Part shown: positions 49,048 through 60,343 of the stretch, in pieces
How positions within the stretch are numbered: position 1 is the stretch's first letter
How the letters are laid out: each line of letters begins with the position of its first letter
Origin: Anniella stebbinsi
Taxonomy: Eukaryota > Chordata > Lepidosauria > Squamata > Anniellidae
Length of the DNA stretch: 64,000 nucleotides
Assembly (NCBI GenBank): GCA_029215795.1
Contig: JARDYH010000013.1
Coordinates: forward strand, 248,001-312,000
Direction of reading: 5' to 3'
Position numbers and translations under genes: made by a program
Notes under the pieces: model-generated
The model's input: only the letters and a program-made list of their open reading frames with translations
What the model was told of the DNA's origin: nothing
Database searches by the model: none

Positions 49048-50694
49048 AGTCTACCCCTTGACTTCCCCTTCCCTCTATACTTCCCCTTCTTCCCCTAGAC
49101 TTCCACGTCTCCCCTAGACTTCCCCTTCTTCCCCAAGACTTCCCCTACACTTCCCCTTCGCTCTATACTTCCCCTTCTTCCCTAGACTTCCCCTAGATTT
49201 CCCATTCTTCCCCTAGACTTCCCCTTCCCTCTATACTTCCCCTTCTTCCCCTAGAGTTCCCCTTCTTCTCCTAGATTTCCCCTTCTTCCCCTAGACTTCC
49301 CCTTTCCTCTATACTTCCCCTTCTTCCCCTAGACTTCCCCTAGACTTCCCCTTCTTCCCCTAGACTTCCCCTTTTTCCCCTAGACTTCCCCTTCCCTCTA
49401 TACTTCCTCTTCTTCCCCTAGATTTCCCCTTCTTCCCCTAGACTTCCCCTTCTTCCCCTAGACTTCCCGTAGACTTCCCCTTCCCTCTATACCTTCCCTT
49501 CTTCCCCTTCTTCCCCTAGACTTCCCCTTCTACCCCTAGACTTCCCCTGGACTTCCCCTTCCCTCTATACTTCCCCTTCTTCCCCTAGACTTTCTCTTCC
49601 CTCTATACTTCCCCTTCTTCCCCTAGACTTCCCCTTCTTCCCCTAGACTTCCCCTTCCCTCTATACTTCCCCTTCTTCCCCTAGACTTCCCCTAGACTTC
49701 CCTTCCCTCTATACTTCCCCTTCTTCCCCTAGACTTCCCCTAGACTTCCCCTTCCCTCTCTACTTCCCCTTCTTCCCCTAGACTTCCCCTTCTTCCCCTA
49801 GACTTCCCCTTCTTCCCCTAGACTTCCCCTTTCCCTCTATACTTCCCCTTCTTCCATTAGACTTCCCCTTCCCTCTATACTTCCCCTGCTTCCCCTAGAC
49901 TTCCCCTAGACTTCCCCTTCTTCCCATAGACTTCCCGTAGACTTCCCCTTCCCTCTATACTTCCCCTTCTTCCCCTAGACTTCCCCTTCCCTCTATACTT
50001 CCCCTTCTTCCCCTAGACTTCCCCTTCTTCCCCTAGACTTCCTCTTCTTCCCCTAGACTTCCGCTTCCCTCTATACTTCCCCTTCTTCCCCTAGACTTCC
50101 CCTTCTTCCCTTAGACTTCCCCTTCTTCCCCTATACTTCCCCTTCCCTCTATACTTCCCCTTCTTCCCCTAGACTTCCCCTAGACTTCCCCTTCCCGCTA
50201 TACTTTTCCTTCTTCCCCTAGACTTCCCCTTCTTCCCCTAGACTTCCCCTTCCATCTATACTTCCCCTTCTTCCCCTAGACTTCTCCTAGACTTCCCCTT
50301 CTTCCCCTAGACTTCCCCTTCTTCCCCTAGACTTCCCGTAGACTTCCCCTTCCCTCTATACTTTCCCTTCTTCCCCTAGACTTCCCCAAGACTCCCCCTT
50401 CTTCCCCTAGACTTCCCCTAGACTTCCCCTTCCCTCTATACTTCCCCTTCTTCCATTAGACTTCCCCTTCCCTCTATACTTCCCCTGCTTCCCCTAGACT
50501 TCCCCTAGACTTCTCCTTCTTCCCCTTAACTTCCCCTAGACTTCCCTTCCCTCTATACTTCCCCTTCTTCCCCTAGACTTCCCCTAGACTTCCCCTTCCC
50601 TCTCAACATCCCCTTCTTCCCCTAGACTTCCCCTTCTTCCCCTAGACTTCCCCTTCTTCCCCTAGACTTCCCCTTCCCTCTATACTTCCCCTTC
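49048..50694. repeat. Higher-order unit 5 of L2 copy 1 (q-type, broken at the L2 junction)
   Basis: q-type, with TTCCCATTCTTCC near 49,203. It lacks CCCTGAGAC at +653 and instead carries a 17.8-18.4-kb-like stretch: CTCTCTAC, CCCTTTCCC, CCCATAGAC, CCCGTAG, then CCGCTTCCC. Next come CTATACTTTTCC, CCAAGACTCCCCC, CCCCTTAAC and CTCTCAACATCC (50,600). At 50,695 it meets the start of L2 copy 2, so the unit is unfinished. Confidence 0.82.
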
Positions 50695-52045
50695 TTCCAT
50701 TAGACTTCCCCTTCCCTCTATACTTCCCCTGCTTCCCCTAGACTTCCCCTAGACTTCCCCTTCTTCCCCTAGACTTCCCCTAGACTTCCCCTTCCTTCTA
50801 TACTTCCCCTTCTTCCCCTAGACTTCCCCTTCCCTCTATACTTCCCCTTCTTCCCCTAGACTTCCCCTTCTTCCCCTACACTTCCTCTTCTTCCCCTGGA
50901 CTTCCCCTTCCCTCTATACTTCCCCTTCTTCCCCTAGACTTCCCCTTCTTCCCCTAGACTTCCCCTTCTTCCCCTAGACTTCCCCTTCTTCCCCTAGACT
51001 TCCCCTAGACTTCCCCTTGCCTCTATACTTCACCTTCTTCCCCTAGACTTTCTCTTCCCTCTATACTTCCCCTTCTTCCCCTAGACTACCCCTTCTTCCC
51101 CTAGATTTCCCCTTCTTCCCTTAGACTTCCCCTTCTTCCCCTATACTTCCCCTTCCCTCTATACTTCCCCTTCTTCCCCTAGACTTCCCCTAGACTTCCC
51201 CTTCCCGCTATACTTCCCCTTCTTCCCCTAGACTTCTCCTAGACTTCCCCTTCTTCCCCTAGACTTCCCCTTCTTCTCCTAGACTTTCCGTAGACTTCCC
51301 CTTCCCTCTATACTTTCCCTTCTTCCCCTAGACTTCCCCTAGACTTCCCCTTCTTCCCCTAGACTTCCCCTTCTTCCCCTAGACTTCCCCTTCCCTCTAT
51401 ACTTCCCCTGCTTCCTCTAGATTTCCTCTATACTTCCCCTTCTTCCCCTAGACTAACCCTTCTTCCCCTAGACTTCCTCTTCTTCCCCTGGACTTCCCCT
51501 TCCCTCTATACTTCCCCTTCTTCCCCTAGACTTCCCCTTCTTCCCCTAGACTTCCCCTTCTTCCCCTAGACTTCCCCTTGTTCCCCTAGACTTCCCCTAG
51601 ACTTCCCCTTGCCTCTATACTTCACCTTCTTCCCCTAGACTTTCTCTTCCCTCTATACTTCCCCTTCTTCCCCTAGACTTCCCCTTCTTCCCCTAGACTT
51701 CCCCATCTTCCCCTAGACTTCCCCTTCCCTCTAGACTTCCCCTTCTTCCCCTAGACTTCCCCTAGACTTCCCTTCCCTCTATACTTCCCCTTCTTCCCCT
51801 TGACTTCCCCTAGACTTCCCCTTCCCATTCTACTTCCCCTTCTTCCCCTAGACTTCCCCTTCTTCCCCTAGACTTCCCCTTCTTCCCCTAGACTTCCCCT
51901 TCTTCCCCTAGACTTCCCCTTCCCTCTATACTTCCCCTTCTTCCCCTAGACTTCCCCTAGACTTCCCATTCCCTCTATACTTCCCCTTCTTCCCCTAGAC
52001 TTCCCCTAGACTTCCCCTTCCCTCTATACTTCCCCTTCTTCCCCT
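50695..52045. repeat. Lead segment of L2 copy 2
   Basis: Counterpart of 39,381-40,731 at offset 11,314, with GACTAACCC (about 51,453), CTTCCCATTCTAC (about 51,825) and the TCTAGA hybrid (about 51,730) all in place. It splits the 2.2-kb units into two runs, which shows that the 11.3-kb duplication happened after the first run of 2.2-kb units had formed. Confidence 0.8.
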
Positions 52046-53711
52046 AGTCTACCCCTTGACTTCCCCTTCCCTCTATACTTCCCCTTCTTCCCCTAGACTT
52101 CCACATCTCCCCTAGACTTCCCCTTCTTCCCCAAGACTTCCCCTACACTTCCCCTTCCCTCTATACTTCCCCTTCTTCCCTAGACTTCCCCTAGATTTCC
52201 CCTTCTTCCCCTAGACTTCCCCTTCCCTCTATACTTCCCCTTCTTCCCCTAGAGTTCCCCTTCTTCTCCTAGATTTCCCCTTCTTCCCCTAGACTTCCCC
52301 TTTCCTCTATACTTCCCCTTCTTCCCCTAGACTTCCCCTAGACTTCCCCTTCTTCCCCTAGACTTCCCCTTTTTCCCCTAGACTTCCCCTTCCCTCTATA
52401 CTTCCTCTTCTTCCCCTAGATTTCCCCTTCTTCCCCTAGACTTCCCCTTCTTCCCCTAGACTTCCCGTAGACTTCCCCTTCCCTCTATACCTTCCCTTCT
52501 TCCCCTTCTTCCCCTAGACTTCCCCTTCTACCCCTAGACTTCCCCTGGACTTCCCCTTCCCTCTATACTTCCCCTTCTTCCCCTAGACTTTCTCTTCCCT
52601 CTATACTTCCCCTTCTTCCCCTAGACTTCCCCTTCTTCCCCTAGACTTCCCCTTCCCTCTATACTTCCCCTTCTTCCCCTAGACTTCCCCTTCTTCCCTG
52701 AGACTTCCCCTTCTTCCCCTATACTTCCCCTTCCCTCTATACTTCCCCTTCTTCCCCTAGACTTCCCCTAGACTTCCCCTTCCCGCTATACTTTTCCTTC
52801 TTCCCCTAGACTTCCCCTTCTTCCCCTAGACTTCCCCTTCCATCTATACTTCCCCTTCTTCCCCTAGACTTCTCCTAGACTTCCCCTTCTTCCCCTAGAC
52901 TTCCCCTTCTTCCCCTAGACTTCCCGTAGACTTCCCCTTCCCTCTATACTTTCCCTTCTTCCCCTAGACTTCCCCTTCTTCCCTTAGACTTCCCCTTCTT
53001 CCCCTATACTTCCCCTTCCCTCTATACTTCCCCTTCTTCCCCTAGACTTCCCCTAGACGTCCCCTTCTTCCCCTAGACTTCCCCTAGACTTCCCCTTCCC
53101 TCTATACTTCCCCTTCTTTCCCTAGACTTCCCCTTCCCTCTATACTTCCCCTTCTTCCCCTAGACTTCCCCTTCTTCCCCTAGACTTCCTCTTCTTCCCC
53201 TAGACTTCCCCTTCCCTCTATACTTCCCCTTCTTCCCCTAGACTTCCCCTTCTTCCCTTAGACTTCCCCTTCTTCCCCTATACTTCCCCTTCCCTCTGTA
53301 CTTCCCCTTCTTCCCCTAGACTTCCCCTAGACTTCCCCTTCCCTCTATACTTCCCCTTCTTCCCCTAGACTTCCCCTAGACTTCCCCTTCCCTCTATACT
53401 GCTCCTTCTTCCCCTAGACTTCCCCTAGACTTCCCCTTTCCTCTGTACTTCCCCTTCTTCCCCTAGACTTCCACTAGACTTCCCCTTCCCTCTATACTTT
53501 CCCTTCTTCCCCTAGACTTCCCCTAGACTTCCCCTTCTTCCCCTAGACTTCCCCTAGACTTCCCCTTCCCTCTATACTTCCCCTTCTTCCATTAGACTTC
53601 CCCTTCCCTCTATACTTCCCCATCTTCCTCTAGATTTCCCCTAGACTTCCCCTTCTTCTCCTAGACTTCCCCTAGACTTCCCCTTCCCTCTATACTTCCC
53701 CTTCTTCCCCT
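52046..53711. repeat. Higher-order unit 1 of L2 copy 2 (1,666 bp)
   Basis: Partner of 40,732-42,397, with the same 558-bp shortening and the same CACATCTCC change. CCCTGAGAC is at 52,699. One new change is CTGCTCC at 53,403 in place of CTGCCCC. Confidence 0.86.
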
Positions 53712-55935
53712 AGTCTACCCCTTGACTTCCCCTTCCCTCTATACTTCCCCTTCTTCCCCTAGACTTCCACGTCTCCCCTAGACTTCCCCTTCTTCCCCAA
53801 GACTTCCCCTACACTTCCCCTTCCCTCTATACTTCCCCTTCTTCCCTAGACTTCCCCTAGATTTCCCCTTCTTCCCCTAGACTTCCCCTTCCCTCTATAC
53901 TTCCCCTTCTTCCCCTAGAGTTCCCCTTCTTCTCCTAGATTTCCCCTTCTTCCCCTAGACTTCCCCTTTCCTCTATACTTCCCCTTCTTCCCCTAGACTT
54001 CCCCTAGACTTCCCCTTCTTCCCCTAGACTTCCCCTTTTTCCCCTAGACTTCCCCTTCCCTCTATACTTCCTCTTCTTCCCCTAGATTTCCCCTTCTTCC
54101 CCTAGACTTCCCCTTCTTCCCCTAGACTTCCCGTAGACTTCCCCTTCCCTCTATACCTTCCCTTCTTCCCCTTCTTCCCCTAGACTTCCCCTTCTACCCC
54201 TAGACTTCCCCTTGACTTCCCCTTCCCTCTATACTTCCCCTTCTTCCCCTAGACTTTCTCTTCCCTCTATACTTCCCCTTCTTCCCCTAGACTTCCCCTT
54301 CTTCCCCTAGACTTCCCCTTCCCTCTATACTTCCCCTTCTTCCCCTAGACTTCCCCTTCTTCCCTGAGACTTCCCCTTCTTCCACTATACTTCCCCTTCC
54401 CTCTATACTTCCCCTTCTTCCCCTAGACTTCCCCTAGACTTCCCCTTCCCGCTATACTTTTCCTTCTTCCCCTAGACTTCCCCTTCTTCCCCTAGACTTC
54501 CCCTTCCATCTATACTTCCCCTTCTTCCCCTAGACTTCTCCTAGACTTCCCCTTCTTCCCCTAGACTTCCCCTTCTTCCCCTAGACTTCCCGTAGACTTC
54601 CCCTTCCCTCTATACTTTCCCTTCTTCCCCTAGACTTCCCCAAGACTCCCCCTTCTTCCCCTAGACTTCCCCTAGACTTCCCCTTCCCTCTATACTTCCC
54701 CTTCTTCCATTAGACTTCCCCTTCCCTCTATACTTCCCCTGCTTCCCCTAGACTTCCCCTAGACTTCTCCTTCTTCCCCTTAACTTCCCCTAGACTTCCC
54801 TTCCCTCTATACTTCCCCTTCTTCCCCTAGACTTCCCCTAGACTTCCCCTTCCCTCTCTACTTCCCCTTCTTCCCCTAGACTTCCCCTTCTTCCCCTAGA
54901 CTTCCCCTTCTTCCCCTAGACTTCCCCTTCCCTCTATACTTCCCCTTCTTCCATTAGACTTCCCCTTCCCTCTATACTTCCCCTGCTTCCCCTAGACTTC
55001 CCCTAGACTTCCCCTTCTTCCCCTAGACTTCCCCTAGACTTCCCCTTCCCTCTATACTTCCCCTTCTTCCCCTAGACTTCCCCTTCCCTCTATACTTCCC
55101 CTTCTTCCCCTAAACTTCCCCTTCTTCCCCTAGACTTCCTCTTCTTCCCCTAGACTTCCCTTTCCCTCTATACTTCCCCTTCTTCCCCTAGACTTCCCCT
55201 TCTTCCCTTAGACTTCCCCTTCTTCCCCTATACTTCCCCTTCCCTCTATACTTCCCCTTCTTCCCCTAGACTTCCCCTAGACGTCCCCTTCTTCCCCTAG
55301 ACTTCCCCTAGACTTCCCCTTCCCTCTATACTTCCCCTTCTTTCCCTAGACTTCCCCTTCCCTCTATACTTCCCCTTCTTCCCCTAGACTTCCCCTTCTT
55401 CCCCTAGACTTCCTCTTCTTCCCCTAGACTTCCCCTTCCCTCTATACTTCCCCTTCTTCCCCTAGACTTCCCCTTCTTCCCTTAGACTTCCCCTTCTTCC
55501 CCTATACTTCCCCTTCCCTCTGTACTTCCCCTTCTTCCCCTAGACTTCCCCTAGACTTCCCCTTCCCTCTATACTTCCCCTTCTTCCCCTAGACTTCCCC
55601 TAGACTTCCCCTTCCCTCTATACTGCCCCTTCTTCCCCTAGACTTCCCCTAGACTTCCCCTTTCCTCTGTACTTCCCCTTCTTCCCCTAGACTTCCACTA
55701 GACTTCCCCTTCCCTCTATACTTTCCCTTCTTCCCCTAGACTTCCCCTAGACTTCCCCTTCTTCCCCTAGACTTCCCCTAGACTTCCCCTTCCCTCTATA
55801 CTTCCCCTTCTTCCATTAGACTTCCCCTTCCCTCTATACTTCCCCTTCTTCCTCTAGATTTCCCCTAGACTTCCCCTTCTTCTCCTAGACTTCCCCTAGA
55901 CTTCCCCTTCCCTCTATACTTCCCCTTCTTCCCCT
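53712..55935. repeat. Higher-order unit 2 of L2 copy 2 (2,224 bp, p-type)
   Basis: Partner of 42,398-44,621. It keeps CCCCTTGAC and TTCCACTATAC. At 54,331 it has CTATACTT where copy 1 has CTATACCT (43,017), so the copy-1 base is probably the derived one, since CTATACTT is the consensus. Confidence 0.87.
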
Positions 55936-58186
55936 AGTCTACCCCTTGACTTCCCCTTCCCTCTATACTTCCCCTTCTTCCCCTAGACTTCCACTTCTCC
56001 CCTAGACTTCCCCTTCTTCCCCAAGACTTCCCCTACACTTCCCCTTCGCTCTATACTTCCCCTTCTTCCCTAAACTTCCCCTAGATTTCCCCTTCTTCCC
56101 CTAGACTTCCCCTTCCCTCTATACTTCCCCTTCTTCCCCTAGAGTTCCCCTTCTTCTCCTAGATTTCCCCTTCTTCCCCTAGACTTCCCCTTTCCTCTAT
56201 ACTTCCCCTTCTTCCCCTAGACTTCCCCTAGACTTCCCCTTCTTCCCCTAGACTTCCCCTTTTTCCCCTAGACTTCCCCTTCCCTCTATACTTCCTCTTC
56301 TTCCCCTAGATTTCCCCTTCTTCCCCTAGACTTCCCCTTCTTCCCCTAGACTTCCCGTAGACTTCCCCTTCCCTCTATACCTTCCCTTCTTCCCCTTCTT
56401 CCCCTAGACTTCCCCTTCTACCCCTAGACTTCCCCTGGACTTCCCCTTCCCTCTATACTTCCCCTTCTTCCCCTAGACTTTCTCTTCCCTCTATACTTCC
56501 CCTTCTTCCCCTAGACTTCCCCTTCTTCCCCTAGACTTCCCCTTCCCTCTATACTTCCCCTTCTTCCCCTAGACTTCCCCTTCTTCCCTGAGACTTCCCC
56601 TTCTTCCCCTATACTTCCCCTTCCCTCTATACTTCCCCTTCTTCCCCTAGACTTCCCCTAGACTTCCCCTTCCCGCTATACTTTTCCTTCTTCCCCTAGA
56701 CTTCCCCTTCTTCCCCTAGACTTCCCCTTCCATCTATACTTCCCCTTCTTCCCCTAGACTTCCCCTTCTTCCCTGAGACTTCCCCTTCTTCCCCTATACT
56801 TCCCCTTCCCTCTATACTTCCCCTTCTTCCCCTAGACTTCCCCTAGACTTCCCCTTCCCTCTATACTTTCCCTTCTTCCCCTAGACTTCCCCAAGACTCC
56901 CCCTTCTTCCCCTAGACTTCCCCTAGACTTCCCCTTCCCTCTATACTTCCCCTTCTTCCATTAGACTTCCCCTTCCCTCTATACTTCCCCTGCTTCCCCT
57001 AGACTTCCCCTAGACTTCTCCTTCTTCCCCTTAACTTCCCCTAGACTTCCCTTCCCTCTATACTTCCCCTTCTTCCCCTAGACTTCCCCTAGACTTCCCC
57101 TTCCCTCTCTACTTCCCCTTCTTCCCCTAGACTTCCCCTTCTTCCCCTAGACTTCCCCTTCTTCCCCTAGACTTCCCCTTCCCTCTATACTTCCCCTTCT
57201 TCCATAAGACTTCCCCTTCCCTCTATACTTCCCCTGCTTCCCCTAGACTTCCCCTAGACTTCCCCTTCTTCCCCTAGACTTCCCCTAGACTTCCCCTTCC
57301 CTCTATACTTCCCCTTCTTCCCCTAGACTTCCCCTTCCCTCTATACTTCCCCTTCTTCCCCTAAACTTCCCCTTCTTCCCCTAGACTTCCTCTTCTTCCC
57401 CTAGACTTCCCCTTCCCTCTATACTTCCCCTTCTTCCCCTAGACTTCCCCTTCTTCCCTTAGACTTCCCCTTCTTCCCCTATACTTCCCCTTCCCTCTAT
57501 ACTTCCCCTTCTTCCCCTAGACTTCCCCTAGACGTCCCCTTCTTCCCCTAGACTTCCCCTAGACTTCCCCTTCCCTCTATACTTCCCCTTCTTTCCCTAG
57601 ACTTCCCCTTCCCTCTATACTTCCCCTTCTTCCCCTAGACTTCCCCTTCTTCCCCTAGACTTCCTCTTCTTCCCCTAGACTTCCCCTTCCCTCTATACTT
57701 CCCCTTCTTCCCCTAGACTTCCCCTTCTTCCCTTAGACTTCCCCTTCTTCCCCTATACTTCCCCTTCCCTCTGTACTTCCCCTTCTTCCCCTAGACTTCC
57801 CCTAGACTTCCCCTTCCCTCTATACTTCCCCTTCTTCCCCTAGACTTCCCCTAGACTTCCCCTTCCCTCTATACTGCCCCTTCTTCCCCTAGACTTCCCC
57901 TAGACTTCCCCTTTCCTCTGTACTTCCCCTTCTTCCCCTAGACTTCCACTAGACTTCCCCTTCCCTCTATACTTTCCCTTCTTCCCCTAGACTTCCCCTA
58001 GACTTCCCCTTCTTCCCCTAGACTTCCCCTAGACTTCCCCTTCCCTCTATACTTCCCCTTCTTCCATTAGACTTCCCCTTCCCTCTATACTTCCCCTTCT
58101 TCCTCTAGATTTCCCCTAGACTTCCCCTTCTTCTCCTAGACTTCCCCTAGACTTCCCCTTCCCTCTATACTTCCCCTTCTTCCCCT
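55936..58186. repeat. Higher-order unit 3 of L2 copy 2 (2,251 bp, q-type)
   Basis: Partner of 44,622-46,823, 49 bp longer because the B-A-C word near 57,055 is intact. It shares CCACTTCTCC, CCCTAAAC, the double CCCTGAGAC (56,589 and 56,774, 185 bp apart) and CCATAAGAC (about 57,204). The intact word suggests the 49-bp loss in copy 1 came after the 11.3-kb duplication. Confidence 0.86.
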
Positions 58187-60343
58187 AGTCTACCCCTTGA
58201 CTTCCCCTTCCCTCTATACTTCCCCTTCTTCCCCTAGACTTCCACGTCTCCCCTAGACTTCCCCTTCTTCCCCAAGACTTCCCCTACACTTCCCCTTCCC
58301 TCTATACTTCCCCTTCTTCCCTAGACTTCCCCTAGATTTCCCCTTCTTCCCCTAGACTTCCCCTTCCCTCTATACTTCCCCTTCTTCCCCTAGAGTTCCC
58401 CTTCTTCTCCTAGATTTCCCCTTCTTCCCCTAGACTTCCCCTTTCCTCTATACTTCCCCTTCTTCCCCTAGACTTCCCCTAGACTTCCCCTTCTTCCCCT
58501 AGACTTCCCCTTTTTCCCCTAGACTTCCCCTTCCCTCTATACTTCCTCTTCTTCCCCTAGATTTCCCCTTCTTCCCCTAGACTTCCCCTTCTTCCCCTAG
58601 TCTTCCCGTAGACTTCCCCTTCCCTCTATACCTTCCCTTCTTCCCCTTCTTCCCCTAGACTTCCCCTTCTACCCCTAGACTTCCCCTGGACTTCCCCTTC
58701 CCTCTATACTTCCCCTTCTTCCCCTAGACTTTCTCTTCCCTCTATACTTCCCCTTCTTCCCCTAGACTTCCCCTTCTTCCCCTAGACTTCCCCTTCCCTC
58801 TATACTTCCCCTTCTTCCCCTAGACTTCCCCTTCTTCCCTGAGACTTCCCCTTCTTCCCCTATACTTCCCCTTCCCTCTATACTTCCCCTTCTTCCCCTA
58901 GACTTCCCCTAGACTTCCCCTTCCCGCTATACTTTTCCTTCTTCCCCTAGACTTCCCCTTCTTCCCCTAGACTTCCCCTTCCATCTATACTTCCCCTTCT
59001 TCCCCTAGACTTCTCCTAGACTTCCCCTTCTTCCCCTAGACTTCCCCTTCTTCCCCTAGACTTCCCGTAGACTTCCCCTTCCCTCTATACTTTCCCTTCT
59101 TCCCCTAGACTTCCCCAAGACTCCCCCTTCTTCCCCTAGACTTCCCCTAGACTTCCCCTTCCCTCTATACTTCCCCTTCTTCCATTAGACTTCCCCTTCC
59201 CTCTATACTTCCCCTGCTTCCCCTAGACTTCCCCTAGACTTCTCCTTCTTCCCCTTAACTTCCCCTAGACTTCCCTTCTTCCCCTAGACTTCCCCTTCTT
59301 CCCCTAGACTTCCCCTTCTTCCCCTAGACTTCCCCTTCCCTCTATACTTCCCCTTCTTCCATTAGACTTCCCCTTTCCTCTATACTTCCCCTGCTTCCCC
59401 TAGACTTCCCCTAGACTTCCCCTTCTTCCCCTAGACTTCCCCTAGACTTCCCCTTCCCTCTATACTTCCCCTTCTTCCCCTAGACTTCCCCTTCCCTCTA
59501 TACTTCCCCTTCTTCCCCTAAACTTCCCCTTCTTCCCCTAGACTTCCTCTTCTTCCCCTAGACTTCCCCTTCCCTCTATACTTCCCCTTCTTCCCCTAGA
59601 CTTCCCCTTCTTCCCTTAGACTTCCCCTTCTTCCCCTATACTTCCCCTTCCCTCTATACTTCCCCTTCTTCCCCTAGACTTCCCCTAGACGTCCCCTTCT
59701 TCCCCTAGACTTCCCCTAGACTTCCCCTTCCCTCTATACTTCCCCTTCTTTCCCTAGACTTCCCCTTCCCTCTATACTTCCCCTTCTTCCCCTAGACTTC
59801 CCCTTCTTCCCCTAGACTTCCTCTTCTTCCCCTAGACTTCCCCTTCCCTCTATACTTCCCCTTCTTCCCCTAGACTTCCCCTTCTTCCCTTAGACTTCCC
59901 CTTCTTCCCCTATACTTCCCCTTCCCTCTGTACTTCCCCTTCTTCCCCTAGACTTCCCCTAGACTTCCCCTTCCCTCTATACTTCCCCTTCTTCCCCTAG
60001 ACTTCCCCTAGACTTCCCCTTCCCTCTATACTGCCCCTTCTTCCCCTAGACTTCCCCTAGACTTCCCCTTTCCTCTGTACTTCCCCTTCTTCCCCTAGAC
60101 TTCCACTAGACTTCCCCTTCCCTCTATACTTTCCCTTCTTCTCCTAGACTTCCCCTAGACTTCCCCTTCTTCCCCTAGACTTCCCCTAGACTTCCCCTTC
60201 CCTCTATACTTCCCCTTCTTCCATTAGACTTCCCCTTCCCTCTATACTTCCCCTTCTTCCTCTAGATTTCCCCTAGACTTCCCCTTCTTCTCCTAGACTT
60301 CCCCTAGACTTCCCCTTCCCTCTATACTTCCCCTTCTTCCCCT
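58187..60343. repeat. Higher-order unit 4 of L2 copy 2 (2,157 bp, p-type)
   Basis: Partner of 46,824-49,047, but 67 bp shorter. Near 59,275 GACTTCCCTTCTTCC runs directly on where copy 1 has a C monomer, a B-A-C word and the CTCTCTAC monomer. It shares CTAGTCTTCCCG. It has TTCTCCTAG at 60,142 in place of the partner's TTCCCCTAG. CCCTGAGAC is at 58,840. Confidence 0.86.

Larger units (their letters stand above)
39381..50694. repeat. 11,314-bp tandem unit L2, copy 1
   Basis: Markers CTACACTTCCTC (ACA at 39,564 and 50,878), TTCCCGC (CG at 39,892 and 51,206), CCCTGAGAC (41,385/52,699; 43,051/54,365; 45,275/56,589; 45,460/56,774) and AGTCTACCCC (40,732/52,046; 42,398/53,712; 44,622/55,936) are all exactly 11,314 bp apart. 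The copies also share rare single changes: CACATCTCC, CCACTATAC, CCACTTCTCC, CCCTAAAC, CCATAAGAC, CTAGTCTTCCCG and CCGCTTCCC. The left edge is at or just before TTCCATTAG (39,381), since TTATTCC here differs from TTCTTCC in copy 2. Copy 1 lacks a 49-bp word near 45,740 present in copy 2. Confidence 0.93.
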
